Notes under the pieces: generated by a model | What the model was told of the DNA's origin: nothing | Seen by the model: the letters and a program-made list of their open reading frames with translations, nothing else | The model's database searches: none | DNA from: Candidatus Kapaibacterium sp. | GTDB taxonomy: Bacteria; Bacteroidota; Ignavibacteria; Kapaibacteriales; UBA2268 | NCBI GenBank assembly: GCA_938031175.1 | Contig: CALHGZ010000008.1 | Coordinates: forward strand, 62,001-126,000 | Direction of reading: 5' to 3' | Length of the DNA stretch: 64,000 nt | Program-made: the position numbers and the translations under genes | In this document: one piece after another, positions 20,806 to 29,618 of the stretch | How positions within the stretch are numbered: the first letter of the stretch is position 1 | Layout: the number at the start of each line of letters is the position of its first letter

Positions 20806-20860
20806 GCCTGTTATCCGACAAATGATCGCAGGGATTTTTTTCACTAAATAGGGAGGAATT

Positions 20861-21655
20861 ATGATAAGAAGGATTCAAATTTTAACTAAAATATTCGTAG
20901 CACTCCTCATCATAATTTCTTTAACCCCATTTGTTCACTACCAGACACTCGCCAAAAAGAAGAAAAAACCAAAAAAAGAAAACGTTAGAAATACTGCAAT
21001 TGATTTGATAAGAAAAAATTCTGAAAGTATTTGCGAATTAGCTGGCCTAGAACCTATTTATGGAGATAATACTAATGGGTATGAAAATGAAGGACTTATC
21101 GGTGAATTAGGTGAAGATATCGAAGAGCTTGAAAGAGAAGACGACATTACTGTTGACCTCGAAACTTTTAAAAATTTATGGCTTTCATATGTCAATCCCG
21201 GTGAAAGTATGTTTACTTCGACAGGTATTAATAAAGTTGATATTATTAATGAAATTATGGAATGGCTAGGCACTCCATATAAATTTGGTGGTATTACCGA
21301 AAAAGGGATTGATTGTTCAGCTTTCATTAGGCATCTAATGCTAAAAACTCACGAAATAATGATCCCCCGTACTGCAAGAGAACAATACACATTAGGCAAG
21401 GAGGTTAAACGAGAAAAACTCGAATTTGGGGATTTAGTATTTTTTCAAACCAGAAAAAGAGTATATATATCTCATGTCGGAATTTACCTCGGGGATAACT
21501 TATTTGCACATGCCAGTTCAAGATATGGAGTTACTATTTCTTCGCTTGAATCAAGCTATTACAACAAGCGTTTCATTGGTGCTAAAAGAATTGCACCTGA
21601 AGACTTAAAAAAATATAGCATTAAATACGATAAGATTGATAATTCATCTATGTAA
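20861..21655 (+). CDS. Secreted NlpC/P60 family cell-wall endopeptidase
   Basis: The 264-residue product has an N-terminal signal or anchor (about residues 8-26), a lysine-rich linker (KKKKKPKKE), an acidic helical region at about 60-110, and a C-terminal NlpC/P60 domain. The catalytic cysteine is in GIDCSAFIRHLM and the histidine in ISHVGIYLGDN; the family function is cleavage of gamma-D-Glu to meso-DAP bonds in peptidoglycan. A strong GGGAGGAATT ribosome-binding site precedes the ATG. A hairpin terminator lies 35 bases after the stop. Confidence 0.88.
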   Translation: MIRRIQILTKIFVALLIIISLTPFVHYQTLAKKKKKPKKENVRNTAIDLIRKNSESICELAGLEPIYGDNTNGYENEGLIGELGEDIEELEREDDITVDLETFKNLWLSYVNPGESMFTSTGINKVDIINEIMEWLGTPYKFGGITEKGIDCSAFIRHLMLKTHEIMIPRTAREQYTLGKEVKREKLEFGDLVFFQTRKRVYISHVGIYLGDNLFAHASSRYGVTISSLESSYYNKRFIGAKRIAPEDLKKYSIKYDKIDNSSM

Positions 21656-21689
21656 TATTCACCCTTTCATTTTTCATTTTTCACCTTGG

Positions 21690-21714
21690 CGCCCTTGCAA
21701 AAGGGCGTTATTAA
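21690..21714 (+). terminator. Hairpin terminator after the NlpC/P60 gene
   Basis: A 7-base-pair stem CGCCCTT/AAGGGCG closes a GCAA tetraloop, followed by a T/A-rich stretch. It lies 35 bases after the stop codon. Confidence 0.7.
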
Positions 21715-21788
21715 TTTTTATATCAAATTTTTATTACTATTTACTTATTCTAAACCATAAAAGTATTTATTTTTCTGAATTGATTATT

Positions 21789-21817
21789 AAAAAAGGCCCT
21801 TTTTATGGGGCTTAAAT
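21789..21817 (-). terminator. Hairpin terminator after nuoK
   Basis: On the minus strand a GCCC/GGGC stem with a flanking A-T extension and a seven-base A-rich loop is followed by a run of six T residues. It lies about 30 bases after the nuoK stop codon, so nuoJ-nuoK transcription should end here. Confidence 0.6.
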
Positions 21818-21842
21818 AATTTTGGTTAATTTAAAATATATT

Positions 21843-22154
21843 TTACCATTTCATAAGACTTACTTCATCTACATAGATAGTTTTCTTATTTCTAAAAAGA
21901 GCAAGAACAATAGCTAAACCAACAGCAGCTTCTGCCGCTGCAACAGCCATTACAAAAAAAACGAAAATTTGACCAGCTGTATCTCCCATAAAAGCAGCAA
22001 ACGAAACAAATGTCAAATTCACTGAATTCAGCATAATCTCGATTGACATAAAAATAATGATTGCATTGCGTCTTGTAAGAACACCTACTGAACCTATTAC
22101 AAACATCATGGCCGATAGTATTAAATAATATTCTTGAGGAACATCAATTAGCAT
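21843..22154 (-). CDS. nuoK: NADH-quinone oxidoreductase subunit K
   Basis: The 103-residue product has three membrane helices and the NuoK signatures, including the conserved glutamate in [13 protein letters not shown] (first proton-channel Glu) and a second acidic site in [12 protein letters not shown]. NuoK is one of the small antiporter-like membrane subunits of complex I. It follows nuoJ by 14 bases, and a terminator follows it. Confidence 0.95.
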   Translation of the reverse strand: MLIDVPQEYYLILSAMMFVIGSVGVLTRRNAIIIFMSIEIMLNSVNLTFVSFAAFMGDTAGQIFVFFVMAVAAAEAAVGLAIVLALFRNKKTIYVDEVSLMKW

Positions 22155-22168
22155 AATTTATCCTTTTA

Positions 22169-22678
22169 TTACTCATATCTTCGTTTTGATAATACAATTG
22201 CACCTATTATTGCCACTACCAATAATAGGGAAATTGCCTCAAATGGAACTAAGTAATGACTAAATAATTCTTTGCCTATAGATTGAGCTTTACCTGCTTC
22301 AATTGATTGTGGAGGTAAAAATGCATTCTTCGATGATACTCCCATATACATTGTTGTAAATTGTGTAATTAAGCCAAGAGCAAAAAATGCTGCTATAATT
22401 TTCCTGAAATTTAATTTCTCCTTCAGTTGCGCCTCATCACTCAGATTCAATAGCATTATCACAAATACGACCAAAACCATTATGGCACCGGCATAAACAA
22501 GTACCTGAATTACGGCAAGAAACTGAGCATTCAGAGTAAGATACAAACCCGCTAACATAAAAAAATGTAAAACCAAAGACATTGCTGATACTATGGGATT
22601 TTTGTGGGCAATTGTAACTATTGCACTTGCTATTGCAAGAACACCCAAAACAATAAAGAATAGATAGGATAAACTCAC
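22169..22678 (-). CDS. nuoJ: NADH-quinone oxidoreductase subunit J
   Basis: The 169-residue product has five predicted membrane helices with the NuoJ stretch IQVLVYAGAIMVLVVFVIML near residues 58-77. NuoJ is a membrane subunit of complex I that sits beside NuoK. Only J and K are present here; the gene upstream on the same strand is relA/spoT, and downstream lies a terminator and the NlpC/P60 gene, so the other complex I genes must be elsewhere. Confidence 0.93.
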   Translation of the reverse strand: MSLSYLFFIVLGVLAIASAIVTIAHKNPIVSAMSLVLHFFMLAGLYLTLNAQFLAVIQVLVYAGAIMVLVVFVIMLLNLSDEAQLKEKLNFRKIIAAFFALGLITQFTTMYMGVSSKNAFLPPQSIEAGKAQSIGKELFSHYLVPFEAISLLLVVAIIGAIVLSKRRYE

Positions 22679-22755
22679 ATTAATACCATTACTATTTACT
22701 AAAATTGATACGCAAATTAATAAAAAATAGTATGATGCAAAAATTTATATCTGGA

Positions 22756-25008
22756 TTAATGGGGGCTTACTGGTATTAATTCTTTTCGCGAAACATATTT
22801 TACGCCTTTAATATTTGCTATACCTTCTTTTAATTGTTGCAATTGTTCAATGTGTTCAATTGAAACAAGCAATTCGATAATTTGTTCATTTTCGTCGTGA
22901 CTAATTTTTATACCTTTAATCAAAGCTTCTTCCATAGCAATCACAAAGTTTGTTATATCATTGGCTATTTCTTTTTTATCATCTGTAATAACTATCAGGT
23001 CTAAAACTAACTCTTTTGGATTAATTGATTGCCAGTCGACTTCAATTATATTAGCCTCTTTCATTTTAAGTAAATTCTGCAAGTTTTTGCAATTTTTCTG
23101 ATGAATAATTATCTCATTAATATCTGTTATTAATCCGATAATTTTATCTCCCGGTATAGGATAACAACAATTAGCCAATTCTACATCAATTTTTTCAAAA
23201 TCTTCGACTTTTTTGATATGATTATCATTATAATTAGCATTTTGTATTTTATTTTTATGATTTTCACTAAACTTAAATACTATAAAGTCCCATACGCGGT
23301 CAATATTTATATCCCCCTTACCAAGTTCAACAAAAAAATTCGATAAATTCATCAACTTTATACCTTTGACAATCTCAGCAAGTTCATCATCAGATATTTC
23401 TAAATCTTCTTTCTTAATTTTTTCATACCATATCTGCCGACCCTTATTTTCATATTCTTTCTCTTTATTTTTGAAATATTTTATGATTTCGGTTTTCGCC
23501 TTACTCGTGATTACGCTTTTTAGCCATTCTTTATCTGGTTCCTGATTGTAAGAGGTCAGTATTTCAACAGTATCACCATTCTTTAAACGATAATCCAGCG
23601 GCACAATCCTACCGTTTACTTTAGCCCCAATACAATGGTTGCCTAAATCAGAATGAATTAGATAAGCAAAATCTAATGGGGAGCTATCTTTGGGTAATTT
23701 TTTTAGCTCTTTTGTTGGAGTAAAAACATAGATTTCATCGAAAAATAGATTCCTTTTAACATTTTCGAGCAAATCTTGTTGTGCTTCTTCTCTCGAAATT
23801 TCACTGAATAAACGTAGTGAATCAAGCCATTCTTTTATATTAGCCTCTTGTAATATATTCTCAAGCTTGGATTTTCCACCTTTATACAAAAAGTGAGCGG
23901 CTAAACCTTTTTCTGCGAACTCGTGCATCTTCCGTGTACGTATTTGTACTTCAACATTTCTGCCCTGTTGGTCTATTACCACAGTGTGGATTGAACGGTA
24001 GCCATTCTTTTTAGGAGTATGGATATAATCCTTAAAAGTACCTGGCACGGGCTTATGAATATCAGTTATTCGCCCATATACATAAAAGCACAGATTATGG
24101 TCATCGGTATCTAAAATTATTCGAACAGCAAACAAATCATTTAATTTATCAATTGTTAATCCACGGGCTATCATCTTCTGATATATTGAGTATATATGTT
24201 TTGCCCGCCCTGTAATTTCAAATTTAACATCATTTTTTTTCAATAATTCATCCGATTCCAACATATTTTTTAATGGTTTAACAAATTTTTTTATGTATTC
24301 TTCTCTTTCTTTTCTCGTAGTCTGAATTTTCTTGCTTATCCTTTCATACTCGATTGGATTCAGAAATTTAAAAGATAAATCTTCCAGTTCCCATTTAAAA
24401 TTACCTAAACCCAGGCGATGAGCAATTGGACAGAAAATATCGAGTGTTTCTCGGGCAAGATACATTTGTTTTTCTTTTGATAAATATTCTAGTGTCCTCA
24501 TATTATGCAGTCGGTCAGCGAGCTTTATAAGTATTATCCTAATATCTTTTAGCATCGTTAGCAATAAACGATTATAGCTCTCAATCTCAATCATTGTGTC
24601 GGAAGATTGTGCTTCTACTCTTTGTATTTTCGAAAGACTGTCAACAATATTCGCTATCTTTGAGCCGAATTCATTTTGAATATCTTTGATTGAGCAGTTT
24701 ACTCCATAATCTATTACATCATGCAACAATGCTGCTGCAATTGACTCCTCATCAAGAGTTACTTCGTTGAGAAGAATCTTTGCTACTTCAAGCGAGTGTT
24801 TGTAATAAGGTTCACCAGATTTTCTGAAAACGTTATTGTGGGCGTTAACTGAAAATAAATAAGCTTTTGTGATTAATTCCTCATTTAGTTTGGGAATTTT
24901 GTTCCTGCAATTTTCTAAAAAATCAATTAAATCTGCTTGATACTCGTCAACAGGGCAAATCTCATTCTTTGATTTACTTATTAATCGTCTAATTTGTATA
25001 GGGAACAT
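22756..25008 (-). CDS. relA: RelA/SpoT-type (p)ppGpp synthetase with altered hydrolase motif
   Basis: The 750-residue protein has the long RSH layout: HD domain (about 50-200), synthetase domain (about 235-375, with RAKHIYSIYQKM, DLFAVRIIL, NGYRSIHT, EVQIRT), TGS domain (about 425-485), a conserved cysteine region (ELANCCYPIPGDKIIG near 611) and a C-terminal ACT domain (about 672-745). The synthetase residues look intact. In the hydrolase domain the metal ligands His71, His96, Asp97 and the later LADRLHNM aspartate are present, but the normal Glu-Asp pair after HDxx is Asp100-Tyr101. It is 77 bases ahead of nuoJ on the same strand. Synthetase activity is likely; hydrolase activity is uncertain. 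Confidence 0.9.
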   Translation of the reverse strand: MFPIQIRRLISKSKNEICPVDEYQADLIDFLENCRNKIPKLNEELITKAYLFSVNAHNNVFRKSGEPYYKHSLEVAKILLNEVTLDEESIAAALLHDVIDYGVNCSIKDIQNEFGSKIANIVDSLSKIQRVEAQSSDTMIEIESYNRLLLTMLKDIRIILIKLADRLHNMRTLEYLSKEKQMYLARETLDIFCPIAHRLGLGNFKWELEDLSFKFLNPIEYERISKKIQTTRKEREEYIKKFVKPLKNMLESDELLKKNDVKFEITGRAKHIYSIYQKMIARGLTIDKLNDLFAVRIILDTDDHNLCFYVYGRITDIHKPVPGTFKDYIHTPKKNGYRSIHTVVIDQQGRNVEVQIRTRKMHEFAEKGLAAHFLYKGGKSKLENILQEANIKEWLDSLRLFSEISREEAQQDLLENVKRNLFFDEIYVFTPTKELKKLPKDSSPLDFAYLIHSDLGNHCIGAKVNGRIVPLDYRLKNGDTVEILTSYNQEPDKEWLKSVITSKAKTEIIKYFKNKEKEYENKGRQIWYEKIKKEDLEISDDELAEIVKGIKLMNLSNFFVELGKGDINIDRVWDFIVFKFSENHKNKIQNANYNDNHIKKVEDFEKIDVELANCCYPIPGDKIIGLITDINEIIIHQKNCKNLQNLLKMKEANIIEVDWQSINPKELVLDLIVITDDKKEIANDITNFVIAMEEALIKGIKISHDENEQIIELLVSIEHIEQLQQLKEGIANIKGVKYVSRKELIPVSPH

Positions 25009-25187
25009 ATTTTTTGGATTTTGACTTTATATGATTTCTTTCATTTTAAATTCGACGTTTTGGCTATTCTTTTAGTATGAATTGTTATTATCCTTTATAG
25101 TTTTTTTCAGAAACTTATCAAAATTGCAAAAATTCATTGTTTTGATTAGATTTGAAATAATTTTTCATTAAAAACAGAAAAAAAATA

Positions 25188-27224
25188 TTGATAACTATAG
25201 ATAAATTATTGATCATATTTTTAACATTCATTTTAATTGTTAATCACACCAATGCCATTGAACCCGATACTGTTGAAGCAACAAAAATAAAGTATGGTTT
25301 AGGTTTTAATTATAACTTAAATTATCACATTGCACAATTTGGTAAACTACCTGATTACCCATCTTGCTGCGGTAGTTATGGTAATCATATTTCATCGGGT
25401 TACAGTTTATTTGCATTAATAGATTATCCATTCAATGAACAATCATATTTACATTTCAGATTATCATATTCTGATAATCGCCAGACTTTCAGTAACTTAG
25501 AAGCTACCACAGTTATAATAAACGGTAATTCGAGGGATGGTAAATTCGAACATAGACTAGATTCAAGATTTGCCGATTTATCTCTTTCGACTTATTATTC
25601 ATACCAGCCAACAAATTTCTTGAATTTACATATAGGCGCCGGACTAGGATATATTTTTGACGGTTCTTTTTCGCAAAATGAAAAAATTGTTGAACCTTTA
25701 TACACAGGCACATTCTCCGATGGTACTCGAATTAGGAACAGTTTCAACGGTAAAATTAAAAATCTTCAAAATCTACAACTTTTATTTTCTGCCGGAATCT
25801 CCTATGAACTTCCACTCGATAAAAGACTAATCTATTTTCTTTATCCTGAATTATTGTACAGTTTTTATCCATTAAATTTAATTAAAGGATTGAATTGGAA
25901 TTATCATTCGTTCAGATTGGGACTATCACTAAAATATAAAGAGCCACCACCAGCTCCTCTACCACCTCCACCACCAATTATGCCACCATACCCCGAACTT
26001 GAGCTTCCCAAAAAGCCTCCCCTTTTAACTGCTTCCATAAAAGCTGTAGAAAAAAGAGAGGATTTTCCAAGTGAGAAAGCAGATTTCCAAATAAAAATTG
26101 AAGAATTTATATCGCTTAATGTCAGACCGCTTTTAATGTATGTATTTTTCGAGGAAAATTCTGCCATAATCCCAGATAGATACGAAAAATTATCCTTACC
26201 TGAAACATATTCTTTTAATTTATCACAATTGAATAATTTAGATCCACTCGAAACTTACTATCATATTCTCAATATTATCGGTAAACGAATGAGGGACTAT
26301 CCCAAATCTACAATCACTTTAACAGGAACTAACTCTAACAAAGGTCAGGAGAAAAATAATTTAACACTTTCTCTTAATAGGGCATTAGCAGTTAAAAATT
26401 ATTTAGTAGAAAATTGGAAAATTGAACCGGAGAGAATTAAAACCACAGCAAGAAACTTACCCCAAACACCAACAATAAGTGACGAAGAGGGTGCTGATGA
26501 CGAAAACCGAAGAGTTGAAATTACTTCCACTGACGATAAAATAGAAAAAGCACTCATCTCAAATGATACACTAAGGCAACTTTCATCCACAACAATTAGA
26601 TTCTTACCCAAAATAATATCTGAAGCTCAAATCGATAATTGGACATTAATTGTTACTCAGGATAATAACACAATCTTCAGAAAAGAAGGTAAATCCCTTC
26701 CACCAGATATTATAGAATGGTCAATCAACGATACAATTTTAAATAATAAAATTAAACCGGGCTTTCTCAAATATTCATTCAGAATAAGCAATAAATTCGG
26801 ACAAACTTTTACTACGCCCCAACAGATTATCCCCGTTGAACAATTGACAATTCCAAGAAAAAGATTGGAACGAATCGAAGATAAAGAATTCGAACAGTAT
26901 AGCCTTATTTTATTTGATTATGGGAAATCAAAATTGACAAAATCTCATATTGATATGATTAATTTTATTAAATCAAGATTAAATCCTGAATCATTTATAT
27001 ACATTTATGGCTATACAGATACAATTGGTGATGAAGAAGTAAACTATAAACTATCTTTAGCAAGAGCAAAAGAAGTCGCTAAGGCTTTAAAAACACCAAA
27101 CGCTGAAATCGAAGGTATTGGAGAAAGTAAAATTCTATACAGTACGAAATATCCCGAAGGAAGATTTTATTGCAGAACAGTGAAAATCGATATTATTACA
27201 AAAATTGGAGATAATAATAAGTAA
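25188..27224 (+). CDS. Large outer-membrane-associated protein with two OmpA-like domains
   Basis: The 678-residue product has a signal peptide (about 7-24), a beta-rich N-terminal region of about 220 residues that resembles a small outer-membrane barrel, a proline-rich linker at about 251-277, and two OmpA/MotB-like domains. The second, at about 570-670, keeps the peptidoglycan-binding aspartate and arginine (YGYTDTIGDEE, LARAKEV). The first, at about 305-450, has the arginine (SLNRALAV) but an asparagine where aspartate is expected (TGTNSN). The start codon appears to be TTG, with no in-frame ATG before the signal peptide. It probably links the outer membrane to the cell wall. A small membrane-protein gene follows 2 bases downstream. 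Confidence 0.75.
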   Translation: MITIDKLLIIFLTFILIVNHTNAIEPDTVEATKIKYGLGFNYNLNYHIAQFGKLPDYPSCCGSYGNHISSGYSLFALIDYPFNEQSYLHFRLSYSDNRQTFSNLEATTVIINGNSRDGKFEHRLDSRFADLSLSTYYSYQPTNFLNLHIGAGLGYIFDGSFSQNEKIVEPLYTGTFSDGTRIRNSFNGKIKNLQNLQLLFSAGISYELPLDKRLIYFLYPELLYSFYPLNLIKGLNWNYHSFRLGLSLKYKEPPPAPLPPPPPIMPPYPELELPKKPPLLTASIKAVEKREDFPSEKADFQIKIEEFISLNVRPLLMYVFFEENSAIIPDRYEKLSLPETYSFNLSQLNNLDPLETYYHILNIIGKRMRDYPKSTITLTGTNSNKGQEKNNLTLSLNRALAVKNYLVENWKIEPERIKTTARNLPQTPTISDEEGADDENRRVEITSTDDKIEKALISNDTLRQLSSTTIRFLPKIISEAQIDNWTLIVTQDNNTIFRKEGKSLPPDIIEWSINDTILNNKIKPGFLKYSFRISNKFGQTFTTPQQIIPVEQLTIPRKRLERIEDKEFEQYSLILFDYGKSKLTKSHIDMINFIKSRLNPESFIYIYGYTDTIGDEEVNYKLSLARAKEVAKALKTPNAEIEGIGESKILYSTKYPEGRFYCRTVKIDIITKIGDNNK

Positions 27225-27226
27225 TT

Positions 27227-27538
27227 ATGATCGAAATATTAATATTTCACATTCATATTATTGCAATCTTATACGCATTTACCAAAAACTGGCAGAAAAC
27301 CTCTATTAAAGATGGCTTTTTAGCTATTGGTATCATTCTTTTAATGTTTTCAATAGGCTGGGCTATGACTTCAACCATTGCTTCTCTAATTATGCCATCT
27401 AAATGGAATACTATCTTTTTTAACAAGGATACTCTATCCCTGATTTTGCTATTAATTCCAGAATCAATTTTTTATTATCATTTTTTCATAAAGGACAGAA
27501 TAAAGCTCAAAGATTCATCAACCGAGAAACTGATATAG
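27227..27538 (+). CDS. Small membrane protein of unknown function
   Basis: The 103-residue product has three hydrophobic segments (about residues 3-20, 30-55 and 68-88) and no motif I recognise. It starts 2 bases after the OmpA-like gene, so the two are probably co-transcribed. Its 3' end overlaps the convergent gene at 27507 by 32 bases. Confidence 0.65.
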   Translation: MIEILIFHIHIIAILYAFTKNWQKTSIKDGFLAIGIILLMFSIGWAMTSTIASLIMPSKWNTIFFNKDTLSLILLLIPESIFYYHFFIKDRIKLKDSSTEKLI

Positions 27539-28292
27539 TTATATTATCTACCAAATTATCAGCTTCTTTTTCAGGAGATTTTTTCCCTTTTGTTTTTCGG
27601 GTTTTTTCAGGTTGTTTATAAGCCAATTTGGGTTCAAAATCGATTCTTTTTTCTCTTATTCCATTATCTAGCAGAAATTTCTTTAAGTTACTAATCCTTT
27701 TGTCGAGCAATTCTTTTAATTGCTCTTCAGTTGTAATTGTTACTGTTTTTTTCTTGTTCTTTGATTTTGGGTCATTTATTTTAACTGATTTAGGGGGGAA
27801 CCAGGAATCTTCTGTGCTAACAATAATCCTAAGTATTAATCTTGGATTGTTACTCAAAAGCTCATTTATTTCACTTAATAATTGAACTTTTTGGTCAATT
27901 AAATTGTCATCATTTCTATTAAAAATACTGTGAGTTGATAGAATCATACCTGGTGACAATTTAGAACAGGTAAAATGCTTGTAGATTTCCTTATATTCGC
28001 TGACTACCGGCAACTCAAATTCTGTATCACCATTAACAATAATATGATCAGTAATAATAACCTTATATTTTTCACCGCCGTTCAAAACTGCCTGGTAAGA
28101 ACCGTCTGTTGAATTTGAATTTGCAATTACTTTTTTCCCATCTCTTCCAATAAAAGTTAATTTCAGTCCTAATGGTTTATTACTACCATATTCCTCTACT
28201 TTGCCTTTGAGCAAGATGACTTTGCCAAGCTGAGCTTCTACGTGAAAAAATGTCAGAACCAAAACTACAAGTAATGAAATAATTAATTTCAT
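27507..28292 (-). CDS. Exported protein with degenerate OmpA-like domain
   Basis: The 261-residue product has a signal peptide (about 1-20), an N-terminal beta-sandwich of the carboxypeptidase-regulatory type (about 25-95, with GKVEEYGSNKPLGLKLTF) and a C-terminal region that resembles an OmpA-like domain but has an inserted lysine-rich loop (KSKNKKKTVTITTEEQ) and lacks the usual TD motif. It is a paralogue in layout of the gene at 35815. The lysine- and glutamate-rich stretch near residue 235 is unusual. Peptidoglycan binding is doubtful. A candidate promoter lies 45 bases upstream. Confidence 0.65.
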   Translation of the reverse strand: MKLIISLLVVLVLTFFHVEAQLGKVILLKGKVEEYGSNKPLGLKLTFIGRDGKKVIANSNSTDGSYQAVLNGGEKYKVIITDHIIVNGDTEFELPVVSEYKEIYKHFTCSKLSPGMILSTHSIFNRNDDNLIDQKVQLLSEINELLSNNPRLILRIIVSTEDSWFPPKSVKINDPKSKNKKKTVTITTEEQLKELLDKRISNLKKFLLDNGIREKRIDFEPKLAYKQPEKTRKTKGKKSPEKEADNLVDNITISVSRLMNL

Positions 28293-28336
28293 CTATGTAT
28301 AAACCCTTCAATTTTAAAATATTAAATACTAATAGT

Positions 28337-28344
28337 CAAAGATA
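28337..28344 (-). promoter_or_regulatory. Candidate -7 promoter element (TATCTTTG) for the 27507 gene
   Basis: On the minus strand the sequence TATCTTTG matches the Bacteroidetes TAnnTTTG element exactly, 45 bases before the start codon. The expected upstream box is TTTA instead of TTTG. Confidence 0.45.
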
Positions 28345-28382
28345 TATTTTAATTAAACGAAATTAAAAAAGAATTAATATAT

Positions 28383-29606
28383 TTATTCTTCCCTTAATGT
28401 TTTCAGGAGTTCGCTTCTTGCTGCTCTTCTGGAAGGATATATAGTAGCTATAAAAGAAAGTAATAAAGATACAATACTTATCAATAAAACATTATAATAA
28501 TCTACTCGCAAGGGTAACTGACTTACAAAATATTTTGTAGTGTCGAGCTTAAACCAAGCAAAATTTATCTGTCCATAGCAAAGCACAAGTCCAAGTATAG
28601 TCCCTGAAACAGTACCTAAAAGACCTATTATTAATCCTACAGAAATAAAAATTTTTGTTATTGTTTGGTCACTGGCACCCATAGCTTTTAAAACTGAAAT
28701 ATCACCTCTTTTCTCAGCAACAGTCATATTTAGAAGTGCAAATATATTAAATACTGCTATTAGAATAATTAAACTCAAAATTGAAAATGCAACCATTTTT
28801 TCGAAATCCATAATACTGTAAATCTCTTTATTCAAATCTTTCCAACTTTCTATATGAAAATTCGCGGGCAAAAGATTGCTTACATTTTGTTTTATCTTAT
28901 CTAACTCATCAATATCAGCAACTCTTATATCAATAGCAAATTCAAAACTTTTTTGATTTTCAAATAATTTAGAAATTCGATTAATTTCAGTGAATCCATA
29001 AAAGTCATATTGATTATTTACCAAATAAACACCACGAATAATAGATTTAACTGGATTGGTTTTTGTATATGTTCTCAATGATGTCTCGATCATTTCGGGT
29101 GTCATTAAATAAACCGTATCACCTGCAAATACTCTCAAACGGTCACCTATACCAGCTCCGATAATTATTTCGTTTATATCACTGCTTTTAAAATTACTTT
29201 CTCCGAATATGATATTATTTTTAACTCCTGAAATATCCACTATCTTTTCTCCAGATATGGCATATAATAGTATTACCTGCATGTTTTCGCCTTTAAAAAC
29301 TACTGCCCGGGTGAATTTTACAGGTGTACAAGAGATTACCCCAGAAATTTTACTTATTGAGCTAATTAATTTATTCAATTCATTATCGCTCAACATCTTA
29401 GTAGGAATAATTCTGAGATGGGGGTCAAGCCCGAGAATCTGTTCTTTGGCAACATCACTAAATCCATTAAATAAAGACATCACGCATATTAATGCAGCTA
29501 CTCCAACTGTAATGCCAATAATAGAAATTATAGACACTATGTTAATTATATTGAATGTATGGCGGGCAAATATATATCTGCGTGCAAAAAAAAATATAAA
29601 ATTCAT
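28383..29606 (-). CDS. lolE: LolC/LolE-like ABC transporter permease (FtsX family)
   Basis: The 407-residue product has an N-terminal helix (about 20-45, with SIIGITVGVAALICVMS), a large periplasmic domain (about 50-265) and three C-terminal helices with the FtsX-family cytoplasmic stretch AEKRGDISVLKAMGAS. This is the layout of LolC/LolE, which extract lipoproteins from the inner membrane for transport to the outer membrane. No LolD ATPase is adjacent. It lies 12 bases after ppk1 on the same strand. LolC and LolE cannot be distinguished here, and a macrolide-exporter-like MacB partner is less likely from the periplasmic domain size. Confidence 0.8.
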   Translation of the reverse strand: MNFIFFFARRYIFARHTFNIINIVSIISIIGITVGVAALICVMSLFNGFSDVAKEQILGLDPHLRIIPTKMLSDNELNKLISSISKISGVISCTPVKFTRAVVFKGENMQVILLYAISGEKIVDISGVKNNIIFGESNFKSSDINEIIIGAGIGDRLRVFAGDTVYLMTPEMIETSLRTYTKTNPVKSIIRGVYLVNNQYDFYGFTEINRISKLFENQKSFEFAIDIRVADIDELDKIKQNVSNLLPANFHIESWKDLNKEIYSIMDFEKMVAFSILSLIILIAVFNIFALLNMTVAEKRGDISVLKAMGASDQTITKIFISVGLIIGLLGTVSGTILGLVLCYGQINFAWFKLDTTKYFVSQLPLRVDYYNVLLISIVSLLLSFIATIYPSRRAARSELLKTLREE

Positions 29607-29618
29607 CTTGTTCTTAAA

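Noticed and set aside
20622-20860. A c-di-AMP (ydaO-type) riboswitch upstream of the NlpC/P60 gene
   Set aside because: NlpC/P60 genes are known targets in Firmicutes, but I cannot find the conserved core sequence or a stable pseudoknot layout here; the palindrome at 20790 is a simpler signal.
25904-26167. Glycine-rich open frame antisense to the large OmpA-like gene
   Set aside because: It is the mirror of a proline-rich linker in the real gene and has no start context.
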